Source of the DNA: Hydractinia symbiolongicarpus
Taxonomy: Eukaryota > Cnidaria > Hydrozoa > Anthoathecata > Hydractiniidae
Length of the DNA stretch: 64,000 nt
NCBI RefSeq assembly: GCF_029227915.1
Contig: NC_079878.1
Span: 19,927,501-19,991,500 of the forward strand
Direction: 5' to 3'
The notes under the pieces are model-generated. The model was not told the DNA's origin and did not search any database. It saw only the letters and a program-made list of their open reading frames with translations. The first letter of the stretch is position 1. Each line of letters begins with the position of its first letter. Positions 38,901 to 51,248 of this stretch are shown here, piece after piece. Position numbers and translations under genes: made by a program.

Positions 38901-41900
38901 CTCATTATTGTTCCATTTTTTTTCTCAAGTAATCATAGAACTCGCATACAACAACACTAATTTTGCCATGTTTTAAAGCAGGTAATTTGTTGCGAAGAAA
39001 CTAAAATGTGCGATGCGTTCATTGTTTATTTTTTTATTTTTTAAATTATACGTTAAATAGTATTTTTTTATCTCAAACAAAGAAAAGGCCGCAAGCAAAA
39101 AATACTAGACGCCAACTTTGTAACCGTAAAAGTAGTTACATGGTTAAACAAAAAATTTTTATGACGATTTATAACAAAATTATTTTCTTTAGCTAAAATA
39201 AACAAGACAGAAAATTTTCGTCGTTACACCCTCCTCCGTTATAATTAACTTTCAAAACAACATCAGCACATTCTGTATAATTTTCAAAACAACACAAGAA
39301 AAAGTCTTTCTGCATGTGGCAATTGATCACCATAACTATAATTAGATATCATGCTGCCTCTGTGCTTGCAAAAGGACATGCTGGAAGTGATTTTACATAA
39401 CGAAAGTAGCGAAAGCATTTAAAGTAGACAGAAAAGTTGAACTTTAAAATTTATTTTTTAATTTATTTTTAATTTAAAAAGGGCAACTAAATTAAAAAAA
39501 AATGTTTTGTTTTTCTTTAATATAACTCGCGAGTAACATGATATATTTTTTTAAGATTAAGAGATTAAGATTTACTCGCGAGTAGTTTAATTATTGCATA
39601 CTCGCGTTATTAAAAAGATTACTCTTATTGTACTCGCATTGTACTCTCACTCTGAATTATTTTACTCGCATTTATTTGTACTCGTACAAATAAATGCGAG
39701 TAAAATAATTCAAGATGTGTAGCTTTACTCGCAAGTGACCTTAAAAATAAATAATTTACAACTTATTCGTCGTCAGAAAAAAAAGTGTTGTCATCATGCG
39801 AACAATCACTCGAATTATCATCACTCGAATTATCATCGTCGGTTTCACTCTCATCGCTTTCATCAGAGATTGCTACTGTAACTCGGGGTGCTTTCTCTGG
39901 GGAGTTATCTGCAAGTTTTGTTGTCCTACGTTTCGACATGTACTTTTCTACTGCAGCTTCGAGTATTTCCTCTTTTTCTGCCTCTGTCCAAACAGTGTTG
40001 TTTCCGGCGATTATCATGGCGTCTTCCATGGTGGCGTGCTTCATACTCAAACGTCGATCTGAAAGCGAAGTTGTTAAAGTGCTAAAAACTCTCTCGACAG
40101 CACTGTTTGAGGAAGACATACATATTACGAGCTCAACCAGCATTAAAATATTCGGATATTTCTTTTGTTGACTCCGAATCAAGTTGGCCCAAATGTCAGT
40201 GGTTTTTTTAAAAGCTTTGTATTGCGTTTTTACAAGTGTTTGTACAGCCTTCCATTCGTTAAACACTTTGTCTTTCTCAAAACCGGCTGCTTCAAGTGGT
40301 GATTTGAATTTGGTCATCAAAGTCTTTATTGCTTCCACTCCATTCTTGGTTCGATCTTCTTCCCAGTATTGTGGATCCACCCACATCATACTTTGAAATA
40401 TGTCGTTGTTGGTGAGAAAAGATGAGAAACGATCCTTTATCAGTTGGATGATAGTTTCGATCCCCTTACTCCTTATGACTAGGGCATCTTGACACGCGAT
40501 TTCAGTAGAATTCGTCATGTTCAATTCGATACCAATGAATTCGCGGTTCTCAGCTTTTCTTTGTTCATGACCTGCCTTTGGGTTCTCCGACGTGACAGTT
40601 GCAAGGTTATCTTCATCACGTAGATTGAACTTTCTCAGAAAACTGTTTATTGTGTCTTCGTCTTCATTTGTCATTTCTTCCAGCGTCAAAATTGTCTGTT
40701 CGACAGCTGGTTTTACTTCATAAGCCATCAACAAACTTTTTTCAAAAACTAACGAGAGGGGTGACATGCAGTCCAATATGTCCATGTAGGCTGCTGTTTG
40801 ACATAGAAAGGCATATGAATTCAACTTTCGTAAAATACCCTGTACTTTTGCTCGTGTTTCAGAGCGACAACCACCATCTCTGGCTAAAGCATTTGAGAAT
40901 GTTGTGATTAAGGCTGGCCAAATATGAAGCAACTTTGCAAATCCGCGCCTTCGATGGCTTATGAAGCGTGTACCATGAATTTTCGGTAAAGGATAGTGTG
41001 TGATGTTTAGAGCAGCACAAGCTTCTTTTGTTTCAGTCTTCAACTTGCCTGAATTTTTAAACAAGTAGAAGATTGTATTGTAGAAGGAATTGCATTCCAT
41101 AAATTTCGGTAGAGCTTTGATCACATCTTTAATCGCAAACTAGAGCTGGTGATTCACACAATGGATCACCACAAGCCAAGGGCGCTCCTCGGCCATCATT
41201 GTTAATGCCCCATGGTATATACCCATGTTCACATTTGCTCCGTCTGCCGTCGCTGTTACAAGCTTCGTCTGATAATCGTTTAATGGTACGTTTCCGTTTT
41301 CGAATACACTGTCTAAACCCGCCTTCAGACTTTCAGCATCACAACCACAGAAATCTGCCATCTGGAGAAGAGAGACCATGTAATACACAGCCCCTCTTTT
41401 TCAGTACGTACCAGTACTAGCTCTTTCTCATTCCCAGTTTTACGGGCTTGGGAACCATCAGATAGGACAGCCATAAAGTGTTTTCCAGCAATAACAGCTG
41501 CCACCTTTTCATGCATCACGTCAGCAATAGTATGGATGAATTTGCAGCACCTTTCAATCCCTTCGAAATTTTTTCCTTATGTTTCGCGCACAGTTTACAC
41601 CAAATCTCGATTACACACGTTCTACCAGATACTTTGCTTGTTTTATATCTATCACCTTATCGTGGCTCCAACGTAAAAATGTCGAAAGATCTTTCGTTAC
41701 TCCCTTATTACCTTCCATGCTGCTTGAGTTTTTCGAAAGCAAATGTTGTTAATAACTTCACTTCACAATTTCGAATACTGAAAATCGAACATCAAGCATA
41801 CGTCGAGGTGGAAAAAGTATTGAATTGAAAACCATTGTAACACCTGCTCTGAATATTACAATGCGTGTTTTGCTTGTATATTTTGCAACGTACCTGTTTT

Positions 41901-44900
41901 TTTTTGCTTGTTATTTAAACAATTTTATTTCAAAAGCCACACAAATTCCAATTCAATTATTTGCATTAATCATTCATGTCAATTGAGGAAGAAAAGAAAA
42001 CTTAGAAAAAAAATAGAAATTTAAAAAAAAAATAGAAATAATAAATTAAATCATGCTTCCCTATGTATATTATTCCCTGACACCTTCATTGAACTGAATA
42101 TTATTATTTTGGTGTGTGATTAGCACACACCTGAGGTATTTACTGTTATTTTTTGGCGTGCGAAGATCGCAAGGGAACATTCAAACATGGCGTGTGTGGG
42201 CGTGTGCGCGTGCGATTGCACGCCATTCCTGACGAGGCCTGTTTGTTGTGTAGATATATGCCAATTTGTTAATTCTCCACATCTTTCTTTAAATTTATGT
42301 TCTAATGAGATTTAGAGGACAGTTGGAGATATATTGACAATGGTGACGTTACACTACAGTAGATCCTTTGTATATCTATTGTAGCTCCTTTTCCATCAGA
42401 CATAGTCATGTTTGTTGTGTAGATATATGTCAATTTGTTAATTCTCCACATCTTTCTTTAAATTTCTGTTCGAATGAGATTTAGAGGACAGTTGGAGATA
42501 TATTGACCATGGTGACGTTACACTACAGTAGATCCTTTGTATATCTATTGTAGCTCCTTTTCCATCAGACATAGTCATGTTTGTTGTGTAGATATTTGCC
42601 AATTTGTTAATTCTCCACATCTTTCTTTAAATTTCTGTTCTAATGAGATTTAGAGGACAGTTGGAGTTATATTGACCATGGTGACGTTACACTGCAGTGG
42701 ATCCTTTGTATATCTATTGTAGCTCCTTTTCCATCAGACATTGTGTGGGTTCATGTAAATTGTTCCTAGTATATTACACATCAAAACTCTACAAGGTTTT
42801 AACAAAGTATACAAATTTAGGTGAAAAGTTAAATTTTTTAAAAGTTTACAGAAATTTACTTTGTGTTGGAATTATTTGTTATTATAGTCACACCCGCTGT
42901 CCTACTGGAGAGTTTTGTACAAATCGAAATTTTCAGAGGGTAAGATGATCCTAAATTTTTATGAATTAAGAATATTTGTTTTAATTACGCATACTGATTG
43001 GTTAAAATTGTTTTACATCTGTAGGGTTGCAATTATAATTTGGAGATTTTTAAGGCAGGGAAGAAAGGTTGGGGTTTAAAAACCAATGAACCAATCCAAA
43101 AGTAAGTATTCCTGCTCATCATTTTGTTGTTGATGGTACGATATTGACTACCTGTTATAAGTTAATTAACATTTAGCTATTACAAGCATCATTATGAATT
43201 CAATTATCTGGCGAACTAAAATATTATAAATATTAAAGATGTTTCTTATTTGTTTTCGCATTTTATTACTACTTTGCTCACCAGCCCAGTAAACATATGT
43301 CTGTACGTCATCAAGCAATGTTATTCAGCAAATGTTCTGCAATGTGGAATGGTGAATAGAAGGAAAATTCTGGTACATTAGGGATTTATTATAACTCATC
43401 CTTCAGCTTATTCTGAGTTAAATAAATTTAAACCCCATCATTGGTATATCAGAAATCAAAACATCCAAGCACCTGCTCTTGTTATTTTTATGATATTACA
43501 AGTTTTGCCAATGTTATTTGATGAAGTAGACTTTGTAAATAGTATCTGCAGGTTTCTTTCCAATGCAAAAAAAGTCAGAATTAGGAAAGTTGTGTTTCTT
43601 TTTTAAAAAAATTATTGTTTGTAAAATATTTTAGAGGTTCCTTTATAATTGAATATTGTGGTGAAGTTGTTGACTACAATGAATTTCACAATCGAACGTT
43701 GCAATACGATGCTGAGAAGATGACACATTATTACTTCATGACTCTGAAAACTAACGAGGTAAGCGGTGTGGCTGTTTGTCTTTTCTGATATTTGTTTGCT
43801 GTCCTTTTAAAATTATTTACAACCTTCAAATTTTTTTTTGCTCCACAAGTAAAAAAGAAAAGTGACAAGTAAAAAAATGATGCTCTGTTATGTACATGGG
43901 GAGAACCATTATGTACATCTATATTATAATGCCCGTATACGTCTGTTTGTCACGCAAAATGGTAGCTTAGCTGCGCAATAGCGAGAAGCACGCAATGCAG
44001 TATAAAAAGAACAAGCGAACCCTTGGATTTTTCACCGGCTAGCGACTAGTTCCATATAATGCGTGTATGCAGGTGTCAAAACAAAATTGTTTAAATGTGC
44101 CATTATTTGTACCTGAAAAGTCATTGTTTTAAATGTTGCAATTTCTATATTTGATTTTTTTCATTCAGGGTTACTTACCACTAACTAACCCAACATTCAA
44201 CAATGCACTTTTAACTACAAAATGAAGTTTCTGAATATAGTTTGTTGCTAGTACTTATCTAGAATAACCTGTATGTCACGCAACACATGTCATACCTATT
44301 CTGTAACTATTGACTTTGATCATTAGATCATCGATGCCACAAAAAAGGGCTGTAAATCAAGGTTCATCAATCACAGCTGTGATCCAAACAGTGTCACTCA
44401 AAAGGTCAGCATATTTTATTTTTGATTTATTTCTAGCCTGTCTGCAGAATGTGTATAGTCTTCACCAGTATTGTGTATTTCTTCATAGTGGACTGTTAAT
44501 GGATTTTTGCGTGTTGGTTTTTTTGCTTTGCGATATATTTCAGCTGGCGAAGAATTGAGTTTTGATTATCAATTCCAAAGATATGGGTGAGTGGGGCTAT
44601 AATCATTTTTGCCTTTTTTTATTACTCAATAATGCATAAAAATTTGCAGTGATTTATTTGTTTTTTTAATTTTAGAGAAAAGCCACAAAATTGCTATTGT
44701 GGAGCCATGAACTGTAGAGGGGTGATAGGAACAGAGCAAGTTAATTCTTTTCCAATCTACATGGAAAAAATGAGTATGTCAGGCTATTTTCTTACTCCAT
44801 TGGGTAAAACTTTGTAACAATCTGAGCTGATGAATGGAAAAACTTTTCATTTAGTTTCTGACTCTCCATCAATGTCTTCCAAACAGAAAAAACGCAAAAA

Positions 44901-47900
44901 ACAGATGAAAGAGTTCTACGATTCAGCGGTGAGTAATCATTCTCTATGTAAAATAATTCAACTAAGTGATGCTGTTTACTTGCTTCCATATTTACTTTCT
45001 GTGTGGCATGGTGTTTCAGTAATACCTGTACTATGTTTGTCTATTTTATGCCACGCTTAACCATAAAACATTGTAAAAACGTGTTGGTAACGCCCAGCAT
45101 GAACAGAGTAGACGAATTCGGTAATTTGTTTTTCCATCTTTTTGTGTAGCTGGCCGATGAACTGAACGAGCTCCTTGGCACTAAGTGGGAATTAAAAGAA
45201 AGCAAGCACAGCCTTGAACTTTTACGACTCATGGTGAAGGTTGAAACTCTGCATGAACGAAAGGAATTACTGAAGATATTGCAGTCATCACGTGATACAT
45301 CTGCTCTAAAGGCGTTCGTCCGTTACAAAGGCCTGTCTCTTCTGTGGACTTGGATGGTTGACGCTTCTGAAGATAAACACAAATACAAAGTCGAAGTAAG
45401 TGTTGGTTTATTGTTTGTTTTCAGGCAAGAAAATATTTGAGCTATCGATTTTGAGAGTCATCATTACTACTCAGTCCTGCTATCATGAAATGTTTTTCTT
45501 TTAGTAACTGACCTAACTGTTTTGTTTGTTAACGACTTGTTTTATAATATTTCCTTCATTTTAAAAATTTTGAGGTCAAAGTTTTTATTATTTGGGTCAC
45601 AAGTAGATATCTAACTATCTAACTGCTGTTAATTTTATACTGTATGAATATCAAATGTAACAACTATACGCCTACAAATCATCCAGTAGCTGATTGGTAC
45701 TTCGAATTTCTCTACATGCTCGTATACATTATGTCATGTGGCTATTGTACTTCTATGTTTAGATCCTAAAAACTTTAAAACATCTTCCCATCTCCAATAA
45801 AAACGAACTAGATGACAGTAAACTCTCCACCATTGTGATTAAATGGGCTAGTGCCAAACAGGAGGAGGGTGTTAAACGTGAAAGCGGCTCTGATGACGAG
45901 TCGCAATCACCGAGTGATAATGAGGTGAAGAACGATGAAGGGGGTAGTACAAGTCAAGACGAATCCTCAAAGGAAGAGGAAAGCGAAGGAAAGAAATCTG
46001 GGACATCTTTAGAAACCGAATCTATGGAAGAAGGTGGGTAGTGTTTTAATTCAAGTTTTAAGAACAGCATTGACGAAAGTAGTATCTTCCATACTAATTA
46101 CTTTGGATGCAAAAAGATTGTGAAATTAAAAATATCATTTCAAAACTTTAAGGAATTTTTTTTTAATTAACCGTGTAAAACTGAAACATGTCTTTTGTTT
46201 ATTTGAAATTAGGTTGGATTTTATAAACCAAAATTGAGAAATTTTTTTCTGATTGAAATAAAAGCACGGGCAGAATAATTTATAAAGTAAAGTACTAATC
46301 CAGAACTGAGAAATGTAACATTCTTACCGGTGACAAATACAGGTCTTGTTCTAAATGATTGGGAAGAAAACTAAAGGACTATTTTTAAGGAAATAATTCT
46401 AAAAAACCATCTGTTTCGTCACTTTACAGGTGAAATACTAGAGAACGAAGATGCGTCGTCGAATAAAAAGACAAAGAAGAAAGACAAAATCACGAGGAAA
46501 AAAGAACGCGGAGACGCGCGAATGCGTGAGATTGCATCACTTTCAGCAACTTTACTGGAAGACTGGAAATTGTTGAAAGAGGTGTTTCGCATACCAAAGA
46601 AATCGCAAACGCCTGTGAGTGTTAGCCATTGCCTAGCTTGACGTCATTAATTATTTAATCCCCGCTTTTTAGTAAGAGCACCATGTGAGGCCAAAACTAG
46701 TTCACAGCCCTTACACCTTGCAATGCTGTTTTATAATTTTTTTTTATTCTGAAACCTGCTTACTGGAATGTAAGTTCTTACGTAACAATTACTCTGTTCT
46801 TGTTTTACGACACGGGTATGAAATCCTTATTTTTATGAGTTTCACGAGTTTATATTCCAATTCTCTCTGAACTTTTTAAAAACAGCCGACACACATCTTT
46901 ACGTGCTTATACCCCGTTGTTGTGATCTAGTTTTATTTCTGCTACGTAAGATATCCTCTTCCTTGCACAGGATCGTCGTCCTAAAGCGGAATCAGACGAT
47001 TCACCAATCCCTGAAGAGAAGCGGTATGTCGTTTTTATACCTCTTTGTGTGCATGTTGTTAAAAGAAGTTATTAATAGTTCATAATATGAATCTTTTCTG
47101 TCACAGATTAAACAACAAAGGGATGGACTCGCCAAGCCAGACAAACACTCTCACAGCAACTGTTGGTACTCCTCCTTCGGCTAAGACAGTGCTTCCAGAT
47201 AGTACGTTTCGGTCACCCAGTAGCAAACAAAAACCGACACAGCTTTATAAGGGAGGAGGGCTGTTGTCAACCCATTCGTCCGAGAGTGCAGACTCTCCTT
47301 CGTCGTCCTCACAAGACAGGGGTGACGATGCTAGAAACACGAACGAGAAAAACAGCAGGCGTAGCTGGAGAAAGTCACCTACCTCGACTTCTGATCAGGT
47401 AGAACATTCGCGTAGTGGTAGCGACTCTAGTGATCGTAACGTAGCGGCTGATTCAACTAATAACAGCAGGGGGGACGGAGATGCTGATAGCACGTGGACA
47501 GGCGGAAGCGATACCAGAGACAGTAGAAGAGACTCTGGATGGTCAAGAAACAGGGGAAGAAGGCGCAGTTATGACAACGACAACCGAGGCTGGAATGATA
47601 GAGAGAACGATAGTTACAGTGGCGGAGAGGGAGAACGCCATCGTGGTAATTGGAATTCAACTAACCGCGGTCGAAACAGGTGGAACGATCGACATAATCG
47701 AGGTGGGAGACAGCACGCAGATCGAGGATACCAGGGCGCTTCTGATGAGAGTAACGGAAATAGTTGGAGAAAACACGGACGCGATTTTTATGACCCGCCG
47801 AAGAACATGCAGCACCATCAACAATTCGGAAATTTGAATATGCGTCCGAATATGATGCCTGTGATGATGAATCGTATGCCCAACCAAATGCGCATGCCGA

Positions 47901-50325
47901 TGTTTCAAGGAAATGGTAACAACTCAACAATGATGGGTCAACCACCAAACCAAATGTTGCCACAGCATCCGATGTCCGGAAATGCTCCGGGTATTTTCCC
48001 TCCAAACCGATTACCACCTCGTCCGCCTGGTAACCCACAAATTAACACAATGATGCCCAACCAGTTACCACATAGTTCACCGTTAGTCTCCCCAATGTCT
48101 GCGTCACCATTCAATACAGCGCCTCTGCCTCCACCAAAGCCTGTTGGGCAGTATTCCTCTCCTGCACAACCGGAGGTGTCCGCTTTAAACGTGGTAAATC
48201 AGCTTCAACTACTTTTGAACGCAGAACGTTTGAAACAAGCGCAAGAGTTAAATAATACCAAGCCTGACACGCCGGATTTCAGCCGAAGCTCAACATCGGG
48301 CTCGAACAGCCCAACTCGGACCAAAGTGCCAGCCGTTTTACCTCCTCACTGGAAGACAGCTACCGACTCTGAAGGTCGAATGTACTACTACCACGCTATA
48401 ACCAGGTAAGTGTAGAGAACTAAATAAGATTAGCCAGCCTAGTGGCAGTTTATTTTTGATTAAAACACGTTTTCTATCAGGGAAACATCGTGGGACCCGC
48501 CTATGCATATAGAAGAAGAGGAGACAAAAGAAGAAATGCCTCCGAAAAAAATCAAAAAAAGGGTAGGTAACCAATCCAAATTTTTTAGTATTTCTTTTAG
48601 ATTGGTTCATGGTCATACATTTGGACCCATCTACTTTTAGTTGTGAGAAACATTTCATTTTGTCCAGTGTCTAAAGAGGATAAATATTTTTTCTACACTA
48701 TTTTGAGCGCAAAACTTTAAATGGCAAAAAATTTGCGCGAATTTGACGTTGACCAAATTCGCGGAAGTTATATGTTGCAATATTTTTCAAGAGCGTTGGT
48801 TAGCAAAAGTTTATGAAGATTAAGAATAAATATTAAACCTTTTAAATCACGAAAGAAAAATTGAAGCATACTTTTCTTATTCTGCGTGACTAAATACAGT
48901 AGACTCCCAGTTATTCGAAGCTCCACGGGGGATAGGAATTTACTTCGAATAACCAAAATTTCGAATAACTGAAAATTTTCTTATTACGTTAAAATATACA
49001 AATATGTTTACTTAAAAACAAATACAATTACCATTCTTGATATCTATATTCTTATGAAGTGTTTCCCTTGTTTGCTTGAATTTTCTGGAAATGGTGAAAG
49101 CATTCAACTTTTAAAAAAATTGCTTTGTACATAGTTTTATTTTTAGGAATAAAGACTATTTTTCTTTTATAAAAAGTGTTTGAAGTTGAAAATTCTCACT
49201 TTTACTCCAGCTATTGTCAAGAATTTTGAATAACTGAGAGAATATTGAGCCAAGGTGGTTAGAAAACCAATTCGAATAAACGAATTTTCGAATAACTGAA
49301 GTTTGAATAACTAAGAAAGATTTACTCTAAAACGTGTTAGAAAATTCAAGGGGAATGAAAATCGCTTCGAATAACCGAGAATTTCGAATAAGTGCAGGTT
49401 TGAATAACCGGGAGTCTACTGTATGATCATACAGTTCGTTAGAAAGTTTAAATTTTATCCTATAAAATGAAACTTTTTAAAGAATGTATCAAAATTTCAC
49501 ATCTGCGAAAGTTTCTACACTTAATTTCTTTTTAAAATTTGTTCGTTCGTTCAGTCATGTTTCTTTTTAAAATTTGTTCGTTCGTTCAGTCATGAATCTT
49601 TTTTAAATTTGTTCGTTCGTTTAGCCACGTATTTATAGTATTATGCTTTGTATTCTTTACGGAATTACTTTAGCATTCAACCGAAGACCCGCGTTCACCA
49701 CCGCAATCGAAACAGTCGCCACGGATAGCTGCTGCGGATACAACACACCATCACGGACCTCGAACTCCTCCTGGACCCCACTCATCCCACGGCTCTGGCG
49801 CGCATAAAGTTCGTGAAGCGTTTAAGGCCAAGGTTGGTTTGTTTGTTTGCTGTAATGTATTTTAAGCTTTGAAAAAATAACTTTAATGTAGGTTTTTCAG
49901 AGAAAGCGCTTGCTCGAATTACTTTTGAGATACATCTAAACAAATAAACCCTGCACCCGTGATATTGTTTGTTGAAACGCCGTATTTTTTTTAGATGTCC
50001 TCTGTGGTCGTAAACTGCTTGAATGCTTATCAAAAAGTGGATTGCAAACAAGGACGTATAAAAAATATCGACGATTTCAAATTCCTGGCAAGAAAAGTAT
50101 GTTGATTAACGTTTAACGTTTTCGAACGGGGAATTAAAAGTGTGAAAATTTAATCTTTTTCTCTCTCTCTTTTTCTTTTAGTTAACCCACGGTCTCATTA
50201 TGAAGGAGATCCAACGTATTAAGGACGAAGAGCGTTTAATATGCAATGATTCTGTGAAAGTGAAAGTGAAGGAGTACATTAGAAACTATATGAAAAAATT
50301 CGGTCCGTGTTATATCAGATCGTAA
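35942..50325 (+). CDS. SETD2: Histone H3 lysine-36 methyltransferase SETD2, 21 exons
   Basis: SETD2 trimethylates H3K36 behind elongating RNA polymerase II. Exons: 35942-36609, 37179-37203, 37289-37371, 37474-37535, 38068-38128, 42888-42939, 43025-43101, 43635-43758, 44327-44404, 44489-44586, 44676-44773, 44855-44928, 45150-45395, 45763-46033, 46430-46614, 46971-47023, 47107-48405, 48481-48562, 49674-49832, 49995-50096, 50182-50325, joining in phase to 1346 codons. Order: acidic N-terminus (1-260); AWS with ICEC, CGDDC and CPTGEFCTNR; SET with KKGWGL, EYCGEV, RFINHSCDPN, ELSFDYQFQRYG; post-SET CYCGAMNCRG; a TFIIS-N-like helical region (about 515-600); DWKLLKEVFRIPKKSQ; an Arg/Gly/Asn-rich then Met/Pro-rich stretch; WW (PPHWKTATDSEGRMYYYHAITR...WDPP; about 1163-1195); and the C-terminal SRI domain (about 1262-1345) that binds the phosphorylated polymerase tail. 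The N-terminus is far shorter than in human SETD2; upstream coding exons may be missing. Confidence 0.95.
38313..38905 (+). repeat. 169-bp tandem repeat, left block (SETD2 intron 5)
   Basis: Units marked by GATCCTTTGTATATC begin at 38313, 38482, 38651 and 38819, a spacing of 169, 169 and 168 bp, with few differences between units. The fourth unit breaks off after TTTGTTAATTCTC near 38905, where transposon-like DNA begins. The matching block resumes at 42242. Confidence 0.93.
39654..39711. repeat. Perfect 58-bp palindrome at the hAT element end
   Basis: Two perfectly complementary 28-base arms around a 2-base centre (TC), starting GAATTATTTTACTCGCATTT. Both arms carry ACTCGC, the motif repeated across this end of the element. 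It lies 51 bp beyond the transposase stop. Confidence 0.9.
39763..41720 (-). pseudogene. hAT-family transposase pseudogene (ZNF862-like)
   Basis: The long frame 39763-41124 carries the hAT C-terminal dimerisation signature SNSAVERVFSTLTTSLSDRR, followed by LSMKHATMEDAM, and an acidic Asp/Ser tail. Upstream pieces continue in other frames: 41140-41388 (DGANVNMG, VIHCVNHQL), 41325-41519 (SDGSQARKTGNEKE) and a BED/TTF-like N-terminal zinc-finger segment (WCKLCAKHKEK) near 41570-41610. An opening Met near 41719 starts a stretch with FLRWSHDKVID. At least three frameshifts or stops separate the pieces, so this copy cannot make an active enzyme. The catalytic DDE residues were not assigned. Confidence 0.85.
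42242..42740 (+). repeat. 169-bp tandem repeat, right block (SETD2 intron 5)
   Basis: Continuation of the array at 38313-38905. Unit markers GATCCTTTGTATATC are at 42362, 42531 and 42700, again 169 bp apart. The block begins at GTTTGTTGTGTAGATATATG, so about 37 bp of the unit is present on both sides of the inserted transposon. It ends in unique intron sequence 150 bp before exon 6. Confidence 0.93.
43918..44052 (+). mobile_element. Helitron/DINE-like non-autonomous element (copy B, SETD2 intron 8)
   Basis: TATATTATAATGCCCGTATACGTCTGTTTGTCACGC and following (43919 on) leads into the same block order seen at 23121-23225: AGCTTAGCTGCGCA, CGCAATGC, GTATAAAAAG, a short hairpin, then GGCTAGCGACTAG. 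The CGTCTGTTTGTC segment sits where copy A carries 967 bp of TCTG. Lies in sense orientation inside an intron. The Helitron assignment is inferred from layout. Confidence 0.5.
48897..49421. mobile_element. Tigger/pogo-type MITE (SETD2 intron 18)
   Basis: The left end CAGTAGACTCCCAGTTATTC is matched by the reverse complement of the right end (GAATAACCGGGAGTCTACTG), flanked by TA on both sides (48895-48896, 49422-49423). The motif TTCGAATAAC and variants recur throughout the 525-bp interior. These termini and the TA duplication are characteristic of Tigger/pogo elements of the Tc1/mariner superfamily. No transposase remains. Confidence 0.9.
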
Positions 50326-51248
50326 AATTTATGTCGTCTTCGCCAGACAAAATGGCGGTGTATTATCGATTTTACTCGTTTAACATCTGTGGTGGTGTAT
50401 GGAGTGCAATGTTGTAGTGTGTTTTTATTAATTTGTTGATTTTTCGCGTTCGTCATGCAAGCTCGTTCCAAGGTTCATCTGTTTTATATCCGTGTGATTT
50501 AATGCGACCTGGGAGCGAGGCTGCGCGAGTAAAATGCAAGTTGAAATATAATAAGCTGTATATATTGTTATTAATTTATATTTCAACGTGTATGACAAGC
50601 CTTTTACATAGTATATTATACTTCAAGAATTTTCGTGTACCTTTAATTTCTAGGCATTTCAAATATTTTCCCCCCAGCTTACGGCTTGGGTGATCAACGC
50701 AGCATAATTACGCACGTAATAACGAGCACTAAAAATCTAAGTGTACTAATTTTCGTGTGTACCAGATTTCAGGAATTTTGGTCTGATTGCGCAAATTGAT
50801 TTCCGAAATATTTTTTAAATCGTCATTTGTGAAACTAAATACAGGCGGAAAAATAGAGGAGAATAAATGATTTTTTTTATCTTATTAATCAGTTAAATAA
50901 TTAATAAACGCGGAAATTAGTACGCTTAGAATGTTTTTATTTTTTCCTCTGCTTGGTGCATGTGTACCAAAAATATAACCCTTATAATTGTGGTGTTTGA
51001 ATTATCGAGAATTTATGCTCACTTATTATTTTATGTGTAAATTTGTCTCACTTTAGTATTATTATTTTTTGGAAATCTGAGTATAATAACAAAAACTGTC
51101 AACGATTTTTTCTGTTTATTTCTCGTCTAAGGAACAACGATAAAGTAATTATAAATGGAATCACACAGTGTTCATGCGTTCTTGACTTTTTCAAGATTCT
51201 TGCTTCTGCTTCTTTATTCCATGAAGAATATCGTTTCAAGCTAGCGTT
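50326..51248. other. SETD2 3' flank; convergent with the kinase gene
   Basis: No coding region. An AATAAA at 50862-50867, about 540 bases after the SETD2 stop, is the best poly(A) candidate. The two genes converge here with 923 bp between stop codons. Confidence 0.45.

Larger units (their letters stand above)
38930..42241 (-). mobile_element. hAT transposon inserted into the 169-bp array
   Basis: The right boundary reads, on the minus strand, CAGGCCTCGTCAGGAATGG followed by GCGTGCAATCGCACGC. This is a CAG-starting hAT-type terminus with an internal palindrome, and repeat sequence resumes immediately after it at 42242. The left terminus is not recognisable and may be lost; its start near 38930 is an estimate from the first ACTCGC motif. 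At least eight ACTCGC or ACTCGCGAG motifs lie between 39525 and 39735, as expected for subterminal transposase-binding repeats. The broken transposase occupies 39763-41720. Confidence 0.7.

Noticed and set aside
39785-41828. Several plus-strand frames of 65-128 codons
   Set aside because: They are antisense to the hAT transposase remnant and show only compositional bias.
47457-48038. Minus-strand and +1 frames inside SETD2 exon 17
   Set aside because: Shadow frames of the Arg/Gly/Asn/Ser-rich coding sequence; the phase of flanking exons fixes the real frame.
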